In this document: positions 8,006-16,465 of the stretch, one piece after another
Layout: every line of letters begins with the position of its first letter
Numbering within the stretch: position 1 is the first letter of the stretch
DNA from: Clostridium_S neuense
GTDB lineage: Bacteria; Bacillota; Clostridia; Clostridiales; Clostridiaceae
Length of the DNA stretch: 64,000 nt
Direction of reading: 5' to 3'
NCBI RefSeq assembly: GCF_045310695.1
Contig: NZ_JBJIAA010000012.1
Coordinates: 107,673 to 171,672, forward strand
Translations under genes and position numbers: made by a program
The notes under the pieces: generated by a model
Database searches by the model: none
The model's input: the letters and a program-made list of their open reading frames with translations, nothing else
Told to the model about the DNA's origin: nothing

Positions 8006-11000
8006 AAGTATGTGGACTGATGAACAACTTGAGGCAATAAATTCAAGGGGCTCTAACCTCCTTGTAGCAGCAGCTGCTGGTTCTGGTAAAACTGCAGTAC
8101 TTGTTGAGCGGATAATAAAGATAATAACCGATGAAGAAAATCCAGTTGATATAGACAGACTTTTAGTTGTTACTTTTACAAATGCGGCGGCATCAGAAAT
8201 GAGAGAGAGAATAGGAAAGGCAATTTCAGAAAAGCTTTATAAAAATCCAAATTCTAAAACAATTCAAAGGCAGCTTGCACTTTTAAATAAAGCTAAAATA
8301 ACAACTATACATTCTTTTTGCCTTGATGTAATAAAGAACAATTTTCATTATATAGATATAGATCCGGACTTTAGAGTTGGTGATGAAACTGAAATGGTTC
8401 TTTTAAAAAATGAAACTCTTGAGGAATTATTTGATGAAAAATATTTAAAAGCTCAAGAAAATAGTAATTCTATGTTTTTTCAACTTTTAGAAAGTTATTG
8501 CAGTAATAAAAATGATTCCGTATTGTTTGAAACTGTAATGAATTTATATAATTTTGCTATGAGCAATCCTTGGCCTTATGAATGGATTAATTCTATGGTT
8601 GAAAAATTTAATATAGATGAAAACTTTGAATTTGGAAAGTCAGAATGGGCACAGGTTTTGCTTGCAAATATAAAAATGGAGTTAGCTGGATTGAAGCGTG
8701 CTTCTTTTAATGCTCTTAACATAATAGAAAATGAGCCAACACTTGAAAGCTATGCTCAAACCTATAAAGAGGAACTTAATATGCTAGATAATCTTATAAG
8801 TAGCTGTGATGATTATAATAAGCTCTATAAGGCTCTAAGCGGTGTTTCTTTTAACACTTTGAAAAGATGCGGTAAAGACGTTAATAAGGAGAAGCAAAAG
8901 TTAGTTAAAGATATAAGGGATAATGTAAAGAAAAAGCTAAACGATATAGCTATGAATATAACGTCAAGGGATGGAACCTCAATCAAAAATGAAATAAGCA
9001 AGCTGTATCCACTTATGAAGGCGCTCGGGGAGCTTGTAATTGAATTTAATGAAAAGTACAGGAGAAATAAAAGTAAAAAAAATACAATAGACTTTAACGA
9101 TTTTGAGCATATGTGTCTTGATATTTTAACTGAAAAGGATGAGGAAAACAATATAAAACCTTCTAGGGCAGCTCTTGAGATAAGAGAAAAGTATGATGAA
9201 ATACTAATAGATGAATATCAAGATAGTAATCTTGTGCAGGAAGTAATAATGGGAACAATATCGAAAAAGTATACAGACAATCCTAATTTATTTATGGTTG
9301 GAGATGTTAAACAAAGCATATATAGGTTTAGAAAGGCAAATCCAAGGCTATTTCTTGAAAAGTATAATACTTATGAGAAAGATGAAAATTGTAAAAATAG
9401 AAAGATACTTCTCTACAAAAATTTTAGAAGTAGAAAGGAAATATTAGACGGTGTCAATTTTATTTTTAAACAGATAATGTCACCTACTGTAGGGGAAATG
9501 GATTATACTGTTTCAGAATTTTTAAATCTTGGTGCTAATTATAAGGAGTTTGATTTAGAAAATGAAAAGATAAATAGAAATATAGAACTTTATGTTATTG
9601 AAAAAAGTAAAGAAGAAACACAAGAGGAAGATGAAGAAGATATTTCTGATATAATGCTTGAAGCTAGAGTGGTTGGAAAAAAGATACTTGATATGGTACA
9701 AAACAGCGAAGAAGATAAAAGCTTTTTTGTATTTGATAAAGAAAAAAACAGCTATAGAAAGGCTCGATACAAGGATATTGTCATACTTTTACGTTCAACA
9801 AAGAAATGGTCAACTGTTTTTTCAGAAGAATTAAAGAGAATGGGTATACCTGTATTTGCTGATTCAAATTCAGGTTATTTTGAAAATCCAGAAATAAAAA
9901 CCATGCTTTCTCTTTTACAGGTAATCGATAATCCAATGCAGGATATACCTTTTGCTGCAGTATTAAGGTCTCCTATAGGCGGGTTTTCAGTGGAAGAGTT
10001 AATAGATATAAAGTCTTTTGAAGGAGATACCTTTTATGAAAAATTTCTAAATGGTAAAGAAGCATGCGATGAGAAAGTGGAAAATAAACTTTGCATGAAA
10101 ATATCCTATTTTATTGATAAGTTAATTAGGTGGAGAAAAGAAGCCTTATACATGCCAATAGATGAATTTATATGGCATTTATATACTGAAACTGGGTATT
10201 ATGGATATGTTGGGGCAGTCAAAGGTGGAATGCAGAGACAGGCAAACTTGAGAATGCTTTTTCAAAAGGCAAAGGTTTATAGTGAAACCAGTTATAAAGG
10301 TTTATTTAACTTCATAAACTTTATAAATAAAATAAAAGTCAGCAGTGGTGATATGGGAAGTGCAAAGATACTTGGAGAAAATGAAGATGTTGTTAGAATA
10401 ATGAGTATTCACAAGAGCAAGGGTCTTGAATTTCCAATAGTGTTTGTATCTGGAGCTGGAAAGAATTTTAATTTAATGGATATGAATAAAACTATACTAT
10501 TTCATAATGAACTTGGTTTTGGACCTGATTATGTTGATTTAGAAAAGAGAGTTTCATACGGAACACTTATGAAAGAGGCAATAAAAAACAAGATAAAGCT
10601 GGAAACATTATCAGAAGAAATGAGAATACTGTATGTTGCATTTACTAGAGCAAAAGAAAAACTCATAATAACAGGTTTAACAGCTAACCTTGAAAAAGCT
10701 GCCTTAAAATGGGCCAGTGCAGTTAATATCAGCAGTGAGAAGATTTCAGAAGATGTAATAATTAAGGGTAAGAGTTATTTAGATTGGATATGTACGTCAC
10801 TTATAAGGCATAAGGATGCTTCAATTTTAAGGGAAGCTGCAGGAAAAGAAATAGAAAATAGCAATTTTATTTGTGATGAATCTAAATGGGAAGTATCTCT
10901 TTTAAAGAGAAGTGAAGCAATAGGATTATGGAATAACGAAGAAGATGAAAAACTAGATAAATTGGGCTTATTTTATACAAAGCTTGAAGAAATAAAAAAT

Positions 11001-11735
11001 TCGCCCCATGAAAGTTGCTATTATGGTGAAATAGAAAGAAGACTCAATTACAAATATAAATATAAAAAAGCCGCTAAACTACCATCACTACTTTCTGTTA
11101 CAGAATTAAAAAGACAATTTTCTGAAGAAGAGGAATATGGAGTAAGGATGTTTATGCCATCACTAGCTAAAAAACCAACATTTCTTGAGCAAATTAAAGG
11201 ACTTACCGCTGCAGAAAAGGGTACGGTATTTCATTCTGTAATGCAGCATTTAAATTTTTATGCAGATGGTGGTAAAATAGATATGCAAGGTATAAAAGCT
11301 CAAATTGATAACATGGTAGCAAGTGAAATAATAACTGATAAACAAGCAGAAACTGTAAATGCAAAAAAAATACTTAAGTTTTTAAATAGCGACATAGGAA
11401 AAAGAGTTCTTGCTGCCGAAAAGGTATATAAGGAGTTTCCGTTTCAAGTTAGGATTAAAAGTACAGATATATACAAGGAATTAGAAAAAGATTTATACGA
11501 AAATGAAAATATAATTGTTCAGGGTATAATTGACCTGTATTTTGAAGAAGAGGATGGAATTGTGCTTTTAGACTATAAAACTGATTATGTTACAGATGAA
11601 GATATGGATAACATTAAAAAGCGGTATAAAATGCAAATAGATTATTATGGTGCTGCACTTGAGACTATAACTGGTATTAAGGTTAAGGAAAAATATTTAT
11701 ATTTATTTTATAATGGAATTACTGTAAAAATGTAA
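7998..11735 (+). CDS. addA: ATP-dependent helicase/nuclease subunit A
   Basis: AddA is the UvrD-like 3'-5' helicase plus nuclease subunit of AddAB, the Gram-positive functional equivalent of RecBCD. The protein has 1245 residues. Visible motifs are Walker A AAGSGKT (26-32), helicase motif II (DEILIDEYQDS), QSIYRFRKA, the SIHKSKGLEFPIVFV motif, TRAKEKL, and a C-terminal RecB nuclease motif (VLLDYKTDYV) near residue 1188. The ATG at 7998 has a strong GGAGAGGAGG site immediately upstream and overlaps the end of addB; an in-frame start at 7938 lies inside addB and is less likely. The yhaM-like gene follows 45 bases later on the same strand and may be cotranscribed. Confidence 0.97.
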   Translation: MSKSMWTDEQLEAINSRGSNLLVAAAAGSGKTAVLVERIIKIITDEENPVDIDRLLVVTFTNAAASEMRERIGKAISEKLYKNPNSKTIQRQLALLNKAKITTIHSFCLDVIKNNFHYIDIDPDFRVGDETEMVLLKNETLEELFDEKYLKAQENSNSMFFQLLESYCSNKNDSVLFETVMNLYNFAMSNPWPYEWINSMVEKFNIDENFEFGKSEWAQVLLANIKMELAGLKRASFNALNIIENEPTLESYAQTYKEELNMLDNLISSCDDYNKLYKALSGVSFNTLKRCGKDVNKEKQKLVKDIRDNVKKKLNDIAMNITSRDGTSIKNEISKLYPLMKALGELVIEFNEKYRRNKSKKNTIDFNDFEHMCLDILTEKDEENNIKPSRAALEIREKYDEILIDEYQDSNLVQEVIMGTISKKYTDNPNLFMVGDVKQSIYRFRKANPRLFLEKYNTYEKDENCKNRKILLYKNFRSRKEILDGVNFIFKQIMSPTVGEMDYTVSEFLNLGANYKEFDLENEKINRNIELYVIEKSKEETQEEDEEDISDIMLEARVVGKKILDMVQNSEEDKSFFVFDKEKNSYRKARYKDIVILLRSTKKWSTVFSEELKRMGIPVFADSNSGYFENPEIKTMLSLLQVIDNPMQDIPFAAVLRSPIGGFSVEELIDIKSFEGDTFYEKFLNGKEACDEKVENKLCMKISYFIDKLIRWRKEALYMPIDEFIWHLYTETGYYGYVGAVKGGMQRQANLRMLFQKAKVYSETSYKGLFNFINFINKIKVSSGDMGSAKILGENEDVVRIMSIHKSKGLEFPIVFVSGAGKNFNLMDMNKTILFHNELGFGPDYVDLEKRVSYGTLMKEAIKNKIKLETLSEEMRILYVAFTRAKEKLIITGLTANLEKAALKWASAVNISSEKISEDVIIKGKSYLDWICTSLIRHKDASILREAAGKEIENSNFICDESKWEVSLLKRSEAIGLWNNEEDEKLDKLGLFYTKLEEIKNSPHESCYYGEIERRLNYKYKYKKAAKLPSLLSVTELKRQFSEEEEYGVRMFMPSLAKKPTFLEQIKGLTAAEKGTVFHSVMQHLNFYADGGKIDMQGIKAQIDNMVASEIITDKQAETVNAKKILKFLNSDIGKRVLAAEKVYKEFPFQVRIKSTDIYKELEKDLYENENIIVQGIIDLYFEEEDGIVLLDYKTDYVTDEDMDNIKKRYKMQIDYYGAALETITGIKVKEKYLYLFYNGITVKM

Positions 11736-11780
11736 ATAATTTAATTAAACTTAGTTGACTTTATGATTGGAGGAGTATCT

Positions 11781-12740
11781 TTGGAAAAAAAGACAATAAA
11801 TCAATTTAAATCTGGTAATAGAATTGAGAGTTTTTTTATAATAAAATCTGTAGAATGCAGGGTTTCTTCTAATAATAAGAAGTATTTAGACATTACTTTT
11901 GGAGATAAAACTGGCGATATTAACGGAAAGCTATGGGATGTACAAGGAGAAGATGAAAATAAATATTCTGCAAATGCTTTAGTTAAAGTTAGGGCGGCAG
12001 TAATTGAGTGGCAAAATAATCTTCAGCTTAAGGTAGACAAAATAAGAGAGGCAGTTCCAGAGGATAATGTTCAAATATCTGATTTTGTTCCATCCGCACC
12101 ATATTCATCTGATGAAATGTATGCACTTATACTTGAGTATATTGACAAAATTAAAAATGATGATATAAAAAATATTGTGTTTCAAGTTGTTGATGATGCT
12201 GGAGATAAATTAATGTATTGGCCAGCAGCTAAAAAAAATCATCATTCTGTTAGAGGTGGATTATTATATCATACAACTACCATGCTTAAAGCAGGAGAAA
12301 AGGTTTGTGAAGTATATACATTTTTGAATAGTGATCTAATATTTGCAGGTGCAATACTTCATGATATGGCTAAGCTTGAAGAGATGATATCTTCAGAACT
12401 TGGAATAGTAACTGATTACAGTACGGAAGGACAGCTTTTGGGGCATATAGTTCTTGGAGTTGAAAAGGTTAAGAAAGCTGCTGAAAAGGTTGGTGCAGAT
12501 AAAGAAATTTCCATGATGCTTGAACATATGATTTTATCACATCACTATGAAGCAGACTATGGAAGTCCTAAAAAGCCAATGTTTCCTGAGGCAGAGGTTC
12601 TTCATCACCTTGATGATATGGATGCATCTATGTTTGATATGCAGAAGGCAATTGAAAATATTGAGCCTGGAACTATGTCAGATCCAGTGTGGTCACTTGA
12701 TAAGCGAAGAATATATAAATCAAAATTTGATAAAAAATAA
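11781..12740 (+). CDS. yhaM: YhaM-family 3'-5' exoribonuclease (OB fold plus HD domain)
   Basis: About 319 residues. An N-terminal OB-fold nucleic-acid-binding region (about 1-90, with YLDITFGDKTGDINGKLWD) is followed by an HD metal-dependent hydrolase domain: HHSVRGGLLYHT, GAILHDMAKLEE and LSHHYEADYGSP carry the metal-binding His and Asp residues. Family members such as B. subtilis YhaM are 3'-5' exonucleases acting on RNA and single-stranded DNA. I chose the TTG at 11781 because GGAGGAG at 11769-11775 is correctly spaced; the ATG at 11763 lies before that site. A bidirectional hairpin terminator overlaps the stop codon. Confidence 0.88.
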   Translation: MEKKTINQFKSGNRIESFFIIKSVECRVSSNNKKYLDITFGDKTGDINGKLWDVQGEDENKYSANALVKVRAAVIEWQNNLQLKVDKIREAVPEDNVQISDFVPSAPYSSDEMYALILEYIDKIKNDDIKNIVFQVVDDAGDKLMYWPAAKKNHHSVRGGLLYHTTTMLKAGEKVCEVYTFLNSDLIFAGAILHDMAKLEEMISSELGIVTDYSTEGQLLGHIVLGVEKVKKAAEKVGADKEISMMLEHMILSHHYEADYGSPKKPMFPEAEVLHHLDDMDASMFDMQKAIENIEPGTMSDPVWSLDKRRIYKSKFDKK

Positions 12741-12774
12741 AGAGTTTTCTAAAATGAAAACTCTTTATTTTTTA
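12732..12774. terminator. Bidirectional intrinsic terminator between yhaM and the aminotransferase operon
   Basis: The arms at 12732-12748 and 12757-12773 form a stem of about 17 bases (AAAAAATAAAGAGTTTT and its complement) with an 8-base loop. A-runs and T-runs flank it on both strands. It lies between two convergent genes and overlaps the yhaM stop. Confidence 0.9.
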
Positions 12775-13896
12775 TTACTTTTTAAAAAACTCTAATATTT
12801 TGTCGCATACATAATTTACTTCATCTAAAGTTAATTCAGGATAAATAGGAAGTGCAAGTATTTCCTTTGAAATTCTTTCAGCTACAGGAAAATCACCCTT
12901 CTTGTATCCAAGATAACTAAAGCATTTTTGAAGATGAAGAGGCATTGGATAATATATGCTGGTTCCAATTTCATTTTCTTTAAGGAAAGCGTTAAGCTCA
13001 TCTCTCCTATCAGTTAATATATTAAATGCGTAGTAAACAGGAGATTGATTTCCTTTGATTTTAGGAAATCTTATGTGTTCACACCCAGAAAGCCTTTCCT
13101 TGTATAAACTAGCAATTTTTTCTCTTTTACTTATAGCTTCTTTTATATATTTTATTTTTACAAGAAGTATAGCAGCTTGCATTGTATCAAGTCTTGAATT
13201 ATAACCCAAATTATCATAATGATATTTTTTTGAAGCTCCATGAACCCTATATTGTCTAGCAAGCTCAGCTAAATTATCATCATTAGTTATAATCATACCA
13301 CCATCACCGTAACCACCTAGAGTTTTAGTTGGGAAGAAAGAAAATACACCAAAATCTCCTATAGTTCCGGAATGTTTCATAGAATCTCCAGCTCCCTGCC
13401 ATCTCATTCCGAAGGCTTCAGCGGCATCTTCAAGAACTTTTAAATCATGTCTTGAAGCAATATCCATTATCTTATCCATATCAGCCATCTGACTGAAAAG
13501 ATGTATAGGAAGAATACCAACAGTATTGTCGGTTATTTTTTCTTCTATTTTATTAGGATCAATACATATAGTATCGGGATCAATGTCTACAAATACTGGT
13601 TTTCCACCGTGTCTTGCAATACATGAAGCAGATGCAAGAAAAGTGAAGGGTGAAGTTATAACTTCTTTTACATCTTTAAAACCAAGTATATCAGAACTTA
13701 AAACTAGTGCATCTGTACCAGAAGCTACACCAATAGCATGCTTTGCACCTGTAAATTCTTCAACAGCTTTTTCAAAATCTTTTACTTGTTGTCCTAGAGT
13801 TGCTATTCCGTTTTTTAGAACATCATGAATAGCTGTATCAAATTCTTTTTGTTTTTCAGTGTATTCTCTTTGTGAGGTATAAAATCCTACTTTCAT
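12775..13896 (-). CDS. DegT/DnrJ/EryC1/StrS-family PLP aminotransferase (second of pair)
   Basis: A 373-residue fold-type I PLP enzyme of the sugar aminotransferase family, whose members usually transfer an amino group from glutamate to a nucleotide-activated keto sugar. The PLP-binding lysine is in FSFFPTKTLGGYGDGG. The substrate-side motif ASGTDALVLSSDILG and the C-terminal IYYPMPLHLQKCF (where the family His lies) are intact. It is the last gene of a three-gene minus-strand operon, 23 bases after the other DegT gene. The two DegT proteins are clearly different sequences rather than a recent duplication. No nucleotide-sugar epimerase, dehydratase or glycosyltransferase is adjacent, so the sugar substrate is unknown; a non-sugar role is possible. 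Confidence 0.88.
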   Translation of the reverse strand: MKVGFYTSQREYTEKQKEFDTAIHDVLKNGIATLGQQVKDFEKAVEEFTGAKHAIGVASGTDALVLSSDILGFKDVKEVITSPFTFLASASCIARHGGKPVFVDIDPDTICIDPNKIEEKITDNTVGILPIHLFSQMADMDKIMDIASRHDLKVLEDAAEAFGMRWQGAGDSMKHSGTIGDFGVFSFFPTKTLGGYGDGGMIITNDDNLAELARQYRVHGASKKYHYDNLGYNSRLDTMQAAILLVKIKYIKEAISKREKIASLYKERLSGCEHIRFPKIKGNQSPVYYAFNILTDRRDELNAFLKENEIGTSIYYPMPLHLQKCFSYLGYKKGDFPVAERISKEILALPIYPELTLDEVNYVCDKILEFFKK

Positions 13897-13919
13897 AGCT
13901 ATAAAACGCTCCTTTTATA

Positions 13920-15098
13920 TTATTTTACTTTTTCAACAGCTTTTATTACTTCATTTATAATGTATTCTGCAGTTTCAAGTGAAAGTGTAGAATATAGAGG
14001 AAGAGTAATTTCATTTTTGTATTGATCAAATGTGTTAGGATAATTGGAAATAGAATATCCAAGTGATTTATAATAAGTGAACATTGGAATAGGAGTATAA
14101 TGAACATTAGTAGGAACTCCTACTTCAGCAAGCATTTCTATTACCTTATTACGCTTTTCTTCTGTAAAATCTTTTATTCTAAGTAAGTATAGATGATAAG
14201 ATGATTCACGCGAAGCATCCTTGAGGCAAGGAACGATTGCCCAAGGTTTGTCGCTTAAAGCTTTATTATATAAAGAGACCAAAGCTGCTCTATGCTTTAA
14301 CATTCCTTCATAACGTGTAAATTGGGCAAGACCTATAGCGGCCTGCATGTCAGTCATGTTGCATTTCATACCATCAGTTAAAATATCATACTGCCAAGCT
14401 CCAAGCTTAGTCTTTGCAAGAGCATCTTTTGTTTGACCGTTTAAAGCAGTATATTTAAATACCTTATAAAGGTCATCAAAACCGTGGAAATGATTATTGT
14501 TAAAGGTTACTGCTCCACCTTCAGCAGTAGTGAAGTTTTTTACTGCATGGAAAGAGAATATGTGAAAATCAGCTTGACTTCCAACTCTTCTTCCTTTATA
14601 TTTTGCACCAAAAGAGTGAGCGGAATCGGAAATTAAAATAATATCTTCTCTGTTAATTTTCTTAAGCAAGGCTCTTATAGCATCATAATCTACTGGAAGT
14701 CCAGCTATGTCTACTGAAAGAATAGCTTTTGTTTTAGGAGTTATAGCAGCTTCTAATTTATTTATATCAATTAAAAAGCTATCTTTAGCAACGTCTACAT
14801 ATGTAGGTTTTATGCCTCTATGACATATTACATTTGAAGTTGAAGCATAAGTATAAGGAGTTGTAATAACTTCATCTCCTTCTTTTATATCCATTACTCT
14901 TAATACAAGTTCCATACCGGTTGTATCACTTGAAACTGCAACTGCTTTTTCTGTTTCACAGTATTCTGCTATTTTCTTTTCAAATTCAACAACTTTTGGA
15001 CCAGATGTAATCCATCCTGATTTAAGGACTTTTACAACTTCTTCTATTTCCTTATCTGTTATATCTGGTGGTGAAAATGGAATGTTATTACTTTTCAT
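13920..15098 (-). CDS. DegT/DnrJ/EryC1/StrS-family PLP aminotransferase (first of pair)
   Basis: A 392-residue protein with the family start (PPDITDKEIEEVVKVLKSGW, ITSGPKVVEFE), the SSDTTGMELVLR cofactor-phosphate region and the PLP lysine in FSFHAVKNFTTAEGG. It resembles the ArnB/PseC-type branch that makes 4-amino-4-deoxy sugars, but the assignment to a specific sugar is inference. It lies 21 bases downstream of the MerR-methyltransferase gene and 23 bases upstream of the second DegT gene, so all three are probably one transcript. Its SD (GGAAGATAATTAAT-like) is moderate. Confidence 0.88.
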   Translation of the reverse strand: MKSNNIPFSPPDITDKEIEEVVKVLKSGWITSGPKVVEFEKKIAEYCETEKAVAVSSDTTGMELVLRVMDIKEGDEVITTPYTYASTSNVICHRGIKPTYVDVAKDSFLIDINKLEAAITPKTKAILSVDIAGLPVDYDAIRALLKKINREDIILISDSAHSFGAKYKGRRVGSQADFHIFSFHAVKNFTTAEGGAVTFNNNHFHGFDDLYKVFKYTALNGQTKDALAKTKLGAWQYDILTDGMKCNMTDMQAAIGLAQFTRYEGMLKHRAALVSLYNKALSDKPWAIVPCLKDASRESSYHLYLLRIKDFTEEKRNKVIEMLAEVGVPTNVHYTPIPMFTYYKSLGYSISNYPNTFDQYKNEITLPLYSTLSLETAEYIINEVIKAVEKVK

Positions 15099-15119
15099 AT
15101 TAATTATCTTCCTTTCAAA

Positions 15120-16316
15120 TTAAGACTTTTTTATTGTTTTAAAGAATCCTGTATCCTTAGTGATGTGGATTCCATTGGTGTTAGCTATTTCATTTCTTAA
15201 AAAGTTTAAAAAATTAATTATTTTTTTCTTATCTGTGAGCAGACTCTTTATTTCTGGTAAAGAAAAAATATATTCTGCAAGAGGTTCTGCTTTAGTTACA
15301 ATTAAACTATCTTCATAACGTTTAATTTGGACCTCACTAAACCATTTTTCTATAAGCTTTTTACCATTTTCTAGTTGGAAGCTTTGAGTAGCATCCCAAC
15401 TTTTACAGTTTAAGAGTGAAGAATCAAATTTAGCAGCAATTTCTCTCATTTCATGAAGGTGTTTTTTACCAACTGTAGAGGCATAAAATTGTCCACCTAC
15501 TTTTAAAACCCTAAATATTTCAGAAAGAGCTTTTTCTTTATCTGTAACATGATACAGCATATGATTAGCAATTACTATATCAAAAGTACCATCCTCAAAA
15601 GGAATATTTTGAACATCTACTACTTTAAACTTAGCTTTTCCTTTAAATACCTTTAGATTATTTTTTGCATCCTTAATCATCCCACTTGAAAAATCCGTTA
15701 AAGTTAATTCTAAATCAGCTGGTATTTTTTTTATATTTTTGAGCCACAGAGAACCATCTCCACAACCAACTTCTAATATTTTTGATTTTGGTTTAATTGT
15801 AAGCTCATCAAAAAACCAGTTCATCCATCCATAATTGTTTGTACTGTAAAGCTCATGTATTTTTATTCTTGCTCTGAGATTTGAGGCGTTTTCATATTGA
15901 AGAAGCCATTTTTTATCCTGATTAACTACATTAATTATATTTATGAATTTATCCCAATTGAAATCATTTTCGTTATCCAGCATATCCAAGGTTTCATCTA
16001 TAGAACTTATTACAGTATTTATATGATGAACTTTCCTTTTCATTATTTCCTTTTGGATTTCAAGAGATTTTCTTAAACTTTCATCGTACACATCAGAAGT
16101 CATTATATTTTTTATTTCATCTAGAGATAATCCTATAAACTTTAATGTCAATATTTTTTGAAGCTTAGGAAAATCATGTTTTGAATATAATCTATTTCCT
16201 AAAGGATTATGTGATGATGGCTTAAGTAAATTTATTTTATCATAATATCTTAGTGTTCTCAAAGTAATACCTGCTTTTTTAGCAAATTCACCTGTAGTAT
16301 AAAATGCTTCTTTCAA
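15120..16316 (-). CDS. MerR-family regulator fused to a SAM-dependent methyltransferase
   Basis: About 398 residues in two parts. Residues 1-75 are a MerR winged-helix domain (TTGEFAKKAGITLRTLRYYDK). After a coiled-coil linker, residues from about 175 form a class I methyltransferase: ILEVGCGDGSLW is the SAM-binding motif I and NHMLYHV is the post-motif region. The usual ligand-sensing domain of MerR proteins is thus replaced by an enzyme domain. The start is the TTG at 16316, 5 bases after GAGGTGA; an in-frame ATG at 16367 lies upstream of the predicted promoter -35 and is rejected. It heads the operon with two DegT aminotransferases and likely controls its own promoter. Confidence 0.87.
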   Translation of the reverse strand: MKEAFYTTGEFAKKAGITLRTLRYYDKINLLKPSSHNPLGNRLYSKHDFPKLQKILTLKFIGLSLDEIKNIMTSDVYDESLRKSLEIQKEIMKRKVHHINTVISSIDETLDMLDNENDFNWDKFINIINVVNQDKKWLLQYENASNLRARIKIHELYSTNNYGWMNWFFDELTIKPKSKILEVGCGDGSLWLKNIKKIPADLELTLTDFSSGMIKDAKNNLKVFKGKAKFKVVDVQNIPFEDGTFDIVIANHMLYHVTDKEKALSEIFRVLKVGGQFYASTVGKKHLHEMREIAAKFDSSLLNCKSWDATQSFQLENGKKLIEKWFSEVQIKRYEDSLIVTKAEPLAEYIFSLPEIKSLLTDKKKIINFLNFLRNEIANTNGIHITKDTGFFKTIKKS

Positions 16317-16336
16317 AACTTTCACCTCTATTAAGT

Positions 16337-16367
16337 ATAATAGCACATAACGTAACGTAATGTGCAA
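16337..16367 (-). promoter_or_regulatory. MerR-type promoter/operator with 19-bp spacer
   Basis: On the minus strand, TTGCAC (16362-16367) and TATTAT (16337-16342) are separated by exactly 19 bases, the over-long spacing typical of MerR-activated promoters. The spacer holds a near-perfect dyad (GCACATTACGT against TACGTTATGTGC, 10 of 11 positions). The predicted 5' leader is very short, with the ribosome binding site at 16324-16329. Confidence 0.8.
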
Positions 16368-16465
16368 GAAAAAATTAAAAAAACTTAATTTACCAATAAT
16401 AGTGAAAATGTGGTATATTATATTTATGTGTTAAATTGTTACATAAAGTTATAGGAGAAAATATT

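Noticed and set aside
8825..9151. 108-codon minus-strand frame inside addA
   Set aside because: Shadow of addA with a Phe/Ser/Leu-rich translation; no ribosome binding site.
16317..16367. Longer N-terminus for the MerR-methyltransferase fusion starting at the ATG at 16367
   Set aside because: It would place the start codon on the predicted promoter and adds a stretch not found in MerR domains; the TTG at 16316 has a proper ribosome binding site.
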